Source: Bacteroidota bacterium (GTDB lineage Bacteria; Bacteroidota; Bacteroidia; Bacteroidales; B39-G9). From it: DNA of 10,723 nucleotides. Both the position numbers and the translations under genes were made by a program. The notes under the pieces are model-generated. The model worked only from the letters and a program-made list of their open reading frames with translations. It searched no databases and was not told where the DNA came from. Location: assembly GCA_003648455.1 (NCBI GenBank), contig QMPG01000077.1, positions 1-10,723 of the forward strand, in the 5' to 3' direction. This document shows, piece by piece, positions 1 to 5,448 of the stretch. Numbering within the stretch: position 1 is the stretch's first letter; each line of letters opens with the position of its first letter.

Positions 1-6
1 CGATTA

Positions 7-58
7 AGTAATACCAACAAATTTGGGAATTTCATTAACCCCAAATTTGGGTATTACT
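7..58. repeat. Strong imperfect hairpin downstream of porQ
   Basis: Positions 7-15 pair with 50-58 (AGTAATACC / GGTATTACT) and 18-27 pair with 40-49 (CAAATTTGGG / CCCAAATTTG). This gives a 19-bp stem with a two-base AA bulge at 16-17 and a 12-base loop. It lies about 130 bases past the porQ stop, so it could end or stabilise the 3' end of that transcript. There is no T-run after it in the porQ direction, so it is not a textbook intrinsic terminator. It could equally be part of a dispersed intergenic repeat. The pairing is seen directly; the role is a guess. Confidence 0.6.
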
Positions 59-70
59 AAATCGGGGTTT

Positions 71-139
71 CCCGCTTTGCACCCCACCATCTATCACACA
101 TTCATACAATTCACTTCGTTTTTGCATGAATAAAGCGGG
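71..139. repeat. Nested inverted repeat in the gene-free left edge
   Basis: CCCGCTTT at 71-78 is the exact reverse complement of AAAGCGGG at 132-139, and inside it TTCAT (101-105) faces ATGAA (126-130). With the hairpin at 7-58, the whole 1-190 stretch consists of palindromic blocks and no supportable gene. Its GC-rich patches (GGGG, GCGGG, CACCCCACC) stand out from the AT-rich surroundings. This is the look of a short non-autonomous or REP-like intergenic element, but with one copy in view that cannot be established. Confidence 0.35.
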
Positions 140-190
140 TTAATTACAGAATATTCTACAGGGACTTCTATGTATATTGGTGAGTTACGA

Positions 191-1231
191 CTATTTTTTC
201 TTATAAAAATTAGACAGATTTGTGCTAATTGAGAAATGATTTGAAGCTCCTGCAAGATGATAAGTTGCACTACCATAGCTGAGTTGAAATTTAGAAATTT
301 TGACACCAAATCCCCATGAGAAACCAACAAAATTTGTTGCTTTAACAACTTGAAGTTCTTTTCTTCTTTGGTAATTATAACCTAAGCGGACAAAGAAATT
401 TTTAGTAGGTAAAAATTCAAGTCCAAAAATTGAGTGTCGCATTAAATTATCAAAAAAGTCGAACTCGTCAGATGTGCTTGTGTTTGAAACATCAACATTA
501 GTTGGCTCTGAATTATTTGTTTCAGAGTAAGTTAAATCATAAGTCTCCAAATTATGTGCAATAAACGATAATCTAAATGGAGCATGTGCCAATTTTTTTG
601 AAACACCAATTTCTAATTCAAATGGTAGCGGCTCATTATTTCCTTCTTGATAGGGCTTTATTTGTGTGCCAAGATTTTTCATTACAAATGCAGCGGTGAG
701 TTGTTTTTTTTCATTATGATATGTAATACCGACATCAAGAGCAATTCCATAAGAAGTGTAATTGTCGAAAACCGAATAAATGGGTTTAAGATTTGCACCA
801 ACCGAAAACATACTGTCTAATTCCCTTGAATAAAATAAATTCAGAGCATATTCCGACGACTTAAAATTTCCGGTTATTAAACCGTTCGCATCAGCTTCAA
901 TAAAATCACCATAATTAATGTTTTGTAGTCCAATAGCAAAATTCCCAATATTATCGTAAGTTTTTGCATAGGAAATATAAGCATAATTAATATCAGAAAA
1001 ATAATTAACATAATCTAATACAAGATTATTGCTCATTGAACTGTTTAGTAAAGACGGGTTATATGAACAAAGACCTAAATCATTATCTTTTATTGCAATA
1101 ACATCACCACCCAACGATGCTGCACGTGCCGAAACGGAAAGGTTTAAAAATTCGTAAACAGAATTCCCGCCAATCTGAGCATGAGCGTTTATCGATATCA
1201 TGACTAAAAGAAATAAACTAAGTTTTCGCAT
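191..1231 (-). CDS. porQ: PorQ-like outer-membrane beta-barrel protein of the type IX secretion system
   Basis: 346 residues. Residues 1-18 form a signal peptide: basic MRK, a hydrophobic core, then NAHA followed by Q, a plausible signal peptidase I site. The mature start (GGNSVYEFLNLSVSARAASL, then GGD) and the following D-N-D and NPSLLN match the opening of PorQ, a relative of PorV and of the FadL/OmpP1 barrels. Alternating hydrophobic strands continue to the C-terminus. In the family, PorQ sits in the outer membrane and works with PorZ, PorU and PorV in the cell-surface attachment complex that processes and anchors type IX cargo. The length is normal for the family. The ATG at 1231 is chosen because it begins the signal peptide directly; no Shine-Dalgarno site precedes it. 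It lies 137 bases after gatC on the same strand and may be co-transcribed. No other secretion-system gene is in the window. Confidence 0.85.
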   Translation of the reverse strand: MRKLSLFLLVMISINAHAQIGGNSVYEFLNLSVSARAASLGGDVIAIKDNDLGLCSYNPSLLNSSMSNNLVLDYVNYFSDINYAYISYAKTYDNIGNFAIGLQNINYGDFIEADANGLITGNFKSSEYALNLFYSRELDSMFSVGANLKPIYSVFDNYTSYGIALDVGITYHNEKKQLTAAFVMKNLGTQIKPYQEGNNEPLPFELEIGVSKKLAHAPFRLSFIAHNLETYDLTYSETNNSEPTNVDVSNTSTSDEFDFFDNLMRHSIFGLEFLPTKNFFVRLGYNYQRRKELQVVKATNFVGFSWGFGVKISKFQLSYGSATYHLAGASNHFSISTNLSNFYKKK

Positions 1232-1260
1232 TATTGATGAAACGGTTTTCTGTTAATTTT

Positions 1261-1291
1261 TTTGTTGCTTTCCTCACTAGGTAAGCACAAA
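1261..1291 (-). other. Imperfect hairpin in the gatC-porQ gap (porQ leader)
   Basis: TTTGT (1261-1265) faces ACAAA (1287-1291), GCTT (1267-1270) faces AAGC (1283-1286), and CCT (1272-1274) faces AGG (1279-1281), closing a CACT loop. The stem is 12 bp with one bulged base and one T-T mismatch. Read in the porQ direction it sits about 30 bases before the start codon and is followed by A residues, not T residues, so it is not a terminator after gatC. It may be a leader structure. The rest of this 137-base gap is AT-rich, and I saw no exact TAnnTTTG promoter motif in the porQ direction. Confidence 0.25.
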
Positions 1292-1368
1292 TAATCTATG
1301 CCTTTAAACATTATTTATTAAACGACTAATAAAGTAAAATATTATTGATAGAAAAAATAATAATTATT

Positions 1369-1653
1369 TTACAAAATTTTAGGCACAACAAAAAAATCAG
1401 AATTGTCTGATGGTGAATTACTTAACGCATCTTCCTTTTTTAAAGCATCCTTGCTAACACTATCGCCGGCTAAAACATTGTTTCTATCCGACAAATAAAT
1501 TAAAGGTTCAACCGATGATGTATCTACCTCTTTTATTTTATCGACAAAACATAAAATATTATTCAAATCTTCAATTATTATAGTTTTCTCATTTTCCGAA
1601 AACTCTAATTTACACAAGTTTGAAAGATGCTCTACTGTCTGTTCATCTATCAT
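1369..1653 (-). CDS. gatC: Asp-tRNA(Asn)/Glu-tRNA(Gln) amidotransferase subunit C
   Basis: 94 residues, the normal size for GatC. It is the small subunit of the GatCAB enzyme, which converts Glu-tRNA(Gln) (and Asp-tRNA(Asn)) to the amidated form in the cytoplasm. GatC wraps around the GatA-GatB interface and supports their assembly. Family marks are the N-terminal helices (HLSNLCKLEFSENE, residues 9-22), the LNNIL segment followed by VDTSSVEPL at 43-51, and a C-terminus ending FFVVPKIL (87-94) that resembles the usual f-x-VPkvl ending. The start is the ATG at 1653; no Shine-Dalgarno site is visible. gatA and gatB are not next to it, as is common when the subunits are scattered. It is transcribed divergently from trpS across a 160-base gap and lies upstream of porQ on the same strand. 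Confidence 0.85.
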   Translation of the reverse strand: MIDEQTVEHLSNLCKLEFSENEKTIIIEDLNNILCFVDKIKEVDTSSVEPLIYLSDRNNVLAGDSVSKDALKKEDALSNSPSDNSDFFVVPKIL

Positions 1654-1780
1654 AATTATTTTTTCTTAATTAACGAATAAAAAATATATACGCTTAATTT
1701 TACTTATTAATTTTGAATATGAAATATGCTAAATATAGTAAATATGATTATAAAAAAACGAATTTTAACACACATTTTAT

Positions 1781-1788
1781 TAGATTTG
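1781..1788 (+). promoter_or_regulatory. Candidate Bacteroidota -7 promoter element for trpS
   Basis: TAGATTTG at 1781-1788 matches the Bacteroidota -7 consensus TAnnTTTG exactly and lies 25 bases before the trpS ATG, giving a short leader. A second exact match, TAATTTTG at 1708-1715, lies further upstream on the same strand. Neither has a clean TTTG -33 box at the expected distance, so support is partial. The 160-base gap between gatC and trpS is otherwise very AT-rich. I saw no matching motif facing gatC and no T-box or leader peptide before trpS. Confidence 0.4.
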
Positions 1789-1813
1789 TAAAAAGTTTAA
1801 ATTTTATTAAGAT

Positions 1814-2803
1814 ATGGAAACAGTTGTTAGCGGGATACGTTCGACAGGGCACCTGCATTTAGGAAATTATTTTGGAGCAGTAAAAAATTTTATTAAAATG
1901 CAACACGAAAATAATTGCTATTTTTTTATTGCAGATTGGCATTCATTAACAACCCATCCACAGCCCGACGATTTACATAATAATGTAAAAAAAGTATTAT
2001 CAGAATATATTGCTTGTGGTATTGACCCTGAAGTTGCAACAATTTATGTGCAAAGCGACATTCCTGAGATAGCAGAATTATATTTATTGATGAATATGAA
2101 TGCTTATATTGGAGAATTGGAGAGAACCACATCATTTAAAGATAAAGTAAGGAAACAACCCAATAATGTTAATGCAGGATTATTGTCATATCCGGTTTTA
2201 ATGGCAGTAGATATTTTGATTCAAAAAGCAAATAAAGTACCGGTTGGTAAAGACCAGGAACAGAATTTAGAAATGACACGAAAATTTGCAAAACGATTCA
2301 ATAACATTTACGGAGTTGATTTTTTCCCAATCCCACAGCCATATGGGTTTAGAGGTGAAATGATAAAAATACCCGGTTTAGATGGAAGTGGCAAGATGGG
2401 TAAATCAGAAGGCAATGGTATTTATTTATTTGATGAGCCAAAAGTAATTCAAAAAAAAGTAATGAGAGCTGTAACCGATAGCGGACCAACTCAAAAGAAT
2501 CAGAAAATGCCCGAACCAATACAAAATCTTTTCACTTTGTTAGATGTTGTTTCAACTCCTGATACAGTTGAATATTTTAAAGACAAATATAACAACTGTG
2601 AAATTCGTTATGGAGATTTAAAAAAACAGTTAGCCGAAGATATAATTAAATTTACTTCACCAATACGTGAAAGAATTATTGACATAAATTCTAACGATGA
2701 ATTTTTACGAAAAACAGTAAAACTGGGAGCAGAGAAAGCTAGAGAAAATGCATCAAAAACTTTGCAAGAAGTGCGCAAAATCATTGGTTTTAAATCGTTT
2801 TAG
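1814..2803 (+). CDS. trpS: Tryptophan--tRNA ligase
   Basis: 329 residues, the normal size for bacterial TrpRS, a class I aminoacyl-tRNA synthetase that charges tRNA(Trp) with tryptophan using ATP in the cytoplasm. The class I HIGH signature appears as HLGNY at 15-19, within SGIRSTGHLHLGNYFGA (6-22). The KMSKS loop appears as KMGKS at 194-198, just after GLDGSG and before EGN. Other family marks are the FIADWHSLTT segment, DILIQKANKVPVGKDQEQNLEM in the active-site region, and AVTDSGPT after the KMSKS loop. The start is the ATG at 1814 because it leads straight into the conserved SGIRSTG strand; no Shine-Dalgarno site precedes it. It appears to be a single-gene unit, with promoter-like motifs in front and a terminator behind. 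Nothing is missing from the catalytic core. Confidence 0.97.
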   Translation: METVVSGIRSTGHLHLGNYFGAVKNFIKMQHENNCYFFIADWHSLTTHPQPDDLHNNVKKVLSEYIACGIDPEVATIYVQSDIPEIAELYLLMNMNAYIGELERTTSFKDKVRKQPNNVNAGLLSYPVLMAVDILIQKANKVPVGKDQEQNLEMTRKFAKRFNNIYGVDFFPIPQPYGFRGEMIKIPGLDGSGKMGKSEGNGIYLFDEPKVIQKKVMRAVTDSGPTQKNQKMPEPIQNLFTLLDVVSTPDTVEYFKDKYNNCEIRYGDLKKQLAEDIIKFTSPIRERIIDINSNDEFLRKTVKLGAEKARENASKTLQEVRKIIGFKSF

Positions 2804-2830
2804 TATTGTTAAATATTTTTATTATATTAG

Positions 2831-2870
2831 TAGCTTAATGAAAAAGCTTTTAGTTAAGCTAGCTTTTTTT
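2831..2870 (+). terminator. Intrinsic terminator after trpS
   Basis: TAGCTTAA (2831-2838) is the exact reverse complement of TTAAGCTA (2854-2861), and seven T residues follow at 2864-2870, 28 bases after the trpS stop. A competing 8-bp stem is possible: AAAAAGCT (2841-2848) with AGCTTTTT (2861-2868). The two stems share position 2861 and interleave, so they exclude each other. Either would be an acceptable intrinsic terminator, and it separates trpS from the sensor array. Confidence 0.65.
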
Positions 2871-2929
2871 AGGGAAAATAATTAAGTTTAATAAAGTGCT
2901 AAAAGCATTTTAATAGAAGCAAGCGTTAA

Positions 2930-2959
2930 TTGACAATAAGGATATTAACAATAAATTTT
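2930..2959 (+). promoter_or_regulatory. Candidate promoter for the sensor operon
   Basis: TTG at 2930-2932 (within TTGACA, 2930-2935) is followed 19 bases later by TAAATTTT at 2952-2959. The latter matches the Bacteroidota -7 element TAnnTTTG at all fixed positions except the last. This is the best -33/-7 pairing I can find in the 212-base gap before 3016 and would leave a 5' leader of roughly 50 bases. No comparable motif was seen in the gaps before the second and third sensor genes, which suits a single upstream promoter. Confidence 0.35.
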
Positions 2960-3015
2960 TCAAAAAATTCGGGAAAACATTAAACAGTAAGTTGTAAATT
3001 TTAAATATTAAAAAG

Positions 3016-5370
3016 ATGAAACTTAAGATGAAACTTAACCAAAAAATGATATTGTATATTCTAACAACAACAATATTAATATATTTTGCTGCTTTTGGTT
3101 ATGTGAGTTTTAGTCAAAAAAAAATGGCAACAGAAGATGTTGAAAAAATAGCAGATTCTTATGCCCGCGAATATGCCAACATTATTAAATCGGGAATTGA
3201 TGTAGATGTTTACATTACCCGAACGTTTTCACAAGTTGCATTGTCGTATGACAAATTGCCAAGAAATATTTGGAGAGAAATATATCTTGACATGCAAAAA
3301 AATATTTTAATGTACAATCCACAATTTTTATCAGTAGCTACAAGCTGGGAATTGTCGGCAATAGACACTGCATGGGATAAACCCTACGGGAGAGTGCTTT
3401 CGGGTTGGTATAGAGAAAACGGAGAGATAAAATTTTTAGAAAAAACATTAAATACCGATGGAGACATTCCCGGAAGTAATTATTTTGAAATGAAGACTTC
3501 AGGCAAACAAAAAGTTATCGATCCTGAATTTTATTCTTACTCTGGGAAAAAAGAAGATGCTGTTATTAACTCAAATGTATCTGTTCCAATAATGAAATCG
3601 AACAGATATGTAGGACTTGCTGGAGTTGATAATGATTTAGGCAGATTTCAAAAAATTATTGAAAAAATTAAGCCTTTTGAGAAAAGTTACTCTTTTTTAT
3701 TGTCAAACAACGGAATGTTTGTTGCACATCCAAACATGAATTATGTTGGGGAATTTGTTAACAAAACAAATCCCGAGTATTTTACTAAAGTTGATGTAAT
3801 AAAAAAAATCCAAAAAGGGCAAAATTTTTCATTTATCATTGTTGATAAAGAAACAAATAAAAAAAGTTATGTTACGTTTGCTTCTGTAAACATCAAGAAT
3901 ATTCCTACACCATGGTCAATTGGTATTGTTGTGCCGTTTGAAGTTATTGTACAAAAAGCTAATGAAAGTTTTCTTGTTTCATCAATAATTGGATTAGTGG
4001 GTTTAATAATTTTAACTATTGTTATCTGGCTTATTTCAAAAAATATTACTTTACCATTAGTAGACACAACAAAATTACTAAAAGATTTATCTCTGGGTAA
4101 AATTTACAAATCCAGAAAGTTAAATATTAATTCGAATGACGAGATTGGCGAAATGGCAGAATCACTTTATACCTTTACGCAGGGCTTACACCGTACAGCC
4201 GATTTTGCTAATGAAATAGGAAAAGGCAATTTAGACGCAAAATTTGAACCTCTTAGTGAAGAAGATGTTATTGGAAACTCATTGCTTAATATGCGAGAAA
4301 GCTTAAAACAAGCAGCTCTCGACGAAAAAGAACGTAAAGAAGAAGAAGAAAAAAACAAATGGATTACAAATGGAATAGCAAAGTTTGGTGATATCTTAAG
4401 GCAAAATAATGATAAGCTTGATAAGCTTTCTTTCAACATAATGAAAAATTTGGTTAATTATGTTGATGCCAATCAAGGAGCTCTATTTGTTATTAATGAT
4501 GAAGATAAAGAAGATATTAAATATGAGTTAAAATCAGCAATAGCATACGACAGAGAGCGAATAATTAATAAAACATTTAAAATTGCCGAAGGATTAATTG
4601 GCAGATGTGCTTTCGAAAAACAATCAATTTATATGATTGATATACCCGACGATTATGTTAATATAACTTCCGGTTTAGGTGGAGCTAATCCTCGTAGTTT
4701 GTTTGTTGTTCCTGCAATCTTTAACGATACTGTTTATGGTGTAATTGAGATTGTTTCATTTAAAAAATTGGAGGAATATCAAAAAGAATTTATCGAAAAA
4801 TTATCCGATAATATTGCATCAACAATTTCAACAGTAAAAATAAATGAGCAGACAGCCAAGTTGCTTGAGCAATTTCAAAAACAAAGCGAAGAATTATCTG
4901 CACAAGAAGAAGAGATGCGTCAAAACCTTGAAGAGATGCAGGCAACACAAGAAGAGGCTGCAAAACGTGGTGCTGAGATGACAGGTATTTTAGATGCAAT
5001 AAAATCAATTTCGTTTGTTGCGGAATATGATATGGAAGGAAGGCTTATTGATATTAATGATAAATATTTAAATATTTTAGGCCTTACCCGAGATCAAATG
5101 ATTGGCAAACAACAAGGTTCTTTTAGCATTGGTGATGAGGAAAATTCCGAAGATCCTAAATTATTCTGGGACGATATTAGGGCAGGAATTAACAAAAAGA
5201 AAATTCAGCACATTAAATTTGAAGAAAAAGATATATGGATTTCGGAAGAATATATGCCAATTTTTGATATTGACGGAGTTCCATTTAAGGTATTAAATAT
5301 TGCATTTGACATAACCGATTCAAGACGAGTTAAAGAATTAGAAGATGAGTTAAATAAAACTCGCGGTTAA
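3016..5370 (+). CDS. Output-less membrane sensor 1: dCache-like / HAMP / HAMP-like / GAF / coiled coil / PAS
   Basis: 784 residues. Transmembrane helices lie at about 11-32 and 319-341. Between them is a periplasmic double-Cache-like sensor with the usual marks: WELSA (111-115), a WYRENG segment (130-136), VGLAGVD ending at D205, and VAHPN (236-240) in the membrane-proximal half. The cytoplasmic part has HAMP (about 342-392, with DEIGEMA at 375-381), a second HAMP-like segment (about 393-430, GKGNLD then DVIGNSLLNM), GAF (about 457-612), a charged coiled coil (613-655) with EEEMRQNLEEMQATQEEA from 631, and PAS (about 658-775) ending in the FDIT motif that closes PAC regions. It stops nine residues after a short helix. 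There is no kinase, chemoreceptor tip, cyclase or phosphatase domain. The likely role is to sense an extracellular small molecule and pass a conformational signal to a partner; the ligand is unknown. The start at 3016 matches the paralogues (MKxK); ATG 3028 is an alternative. No Shine-Dalgarno site is seen. First gene of the array. Confidence 0.85.
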   Translation: MKLKMKLNQKMILYILTTTILIYFAAFGYVSFSQKKMATEDVEKIADSYAREYANIIKSGIDVDVYITRTFSQVALSYDKLPRNIWREIYLDMQKNILMYNPQFLSVATSWELSAIDTAWDKPYGRVLSGWYRENGEIKFLEKTLNTDGDIPGSNYFEMKTSGKQKVIDPEFYSYSGKKEDAVINSNVSVPIMKSNRYVGLAGVDNDLGRFQKIIEKIKPFEKSYSFLLSNNGMFVAHPNMNYVGEFVNKTNPEYFTKVDVIKKIQKGQNFSFIIVDKETNKKSYVTFASVNIKNIPTPWSIGIVVPFEVIVQKANESFLVSSIIGLVGLIILTIVIWLISKNITLPLVDTTKLLKDLSLGKIYKSRKLNINSNDEIGEMAESLYTFTQGLHRTADFANEIGKGNLDAKFEPLSEEDVIGNSLLNMRESLKQAALDEKERKEEEEKNKWITNGIAKFGDILRQNNDKLDKLSFNIMKNLVNYVDANQGALFVINDEDKEDIKYELKSAIAYDRERIINKTFKIAEGLIGRCAFEKQSIYMIDIPDDYVNITSGLGGANPRSLFVVPAIFNDTVYGVIEIVSFKKLEEYQKEFIEKLSDNIASTISTVKINEQTAKLLEQFQKQSEELSAQEEEMRQNLEEMQATQEEAAKRGAEMTGILDAIKSISFVAEYDMEGRLIDINDKYLNILGLTRDQMIGKQQGSFSIGDEENSEDPKLFWDDIRAGINKKKIQHIKFEEKDIWISEEYMPIFDIDGVPFKVLNIAFDITDSRRVKELEDELNKTRG

Positions 5371-5437
5371 TCTATGTTATAGTTATAAACAAAAAAAGGT
5401 TGTTTTAAAAAATAACAATTTAAATATGATAAAAAAT

Positions 5438-5442
5438 GGAGG
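5438..5442 (+). promoter_or_regulatory. Strong Shine-Dalgarno site of sensor gene 2
   Basis: GGAGG ends 6 bases before the ATG at 5449, which fixes this start. The 78-base gap between sensor genes 1 and 2 otherwise holds only weak AT-rich inverted repeats (TTGTT 5400-5404 with AACAA 5414-5418) and no TAnnTTTG motif, so separate transcription is not supported. Confidence 0.8.
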
Positions 5443-5448
5443 AATAAA

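Noticed and set aside
94..348. 84-codon open frame on the minus strand overlapping the end of porQ
   Set aside because: Most of it lies inside porQ in another frame, the rest runs into the palindromic left edge, and the translation shows no recognisable domain.
1654..1813. Tryptophan-responsive leader (T-box, attenuator or leader peptide) before trpS
   Set aside because: There is no Trp-codon-rich short frame, no T-box-like element, and no hairpin plus T-run between gatC and trpS.
191..2803. Functional link between porQ (type IX secretion) and the sensor array
   Set aside because: They are on opposite strands, separated by gatC, trpS and a terminator. Proximity alone does not support a shared pathway.
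4167..5296. Open frames opposite or out of frame within the sensor genes (for example 4167-4439 minus and 5102-5296 plus)
   Set aside because: They lie wholly inside well-supported coding sequence, have no ribosome binding site or domain, and are explained by AT-rich codon use.
5371..5448. Terminator or separate promoter between sensor genes 1 and 2
   Set aside because: Only 5-6 bp AT stems are present, with no following T-run and no TAnnTTTG motif. Co-transcription is the simpler reading.
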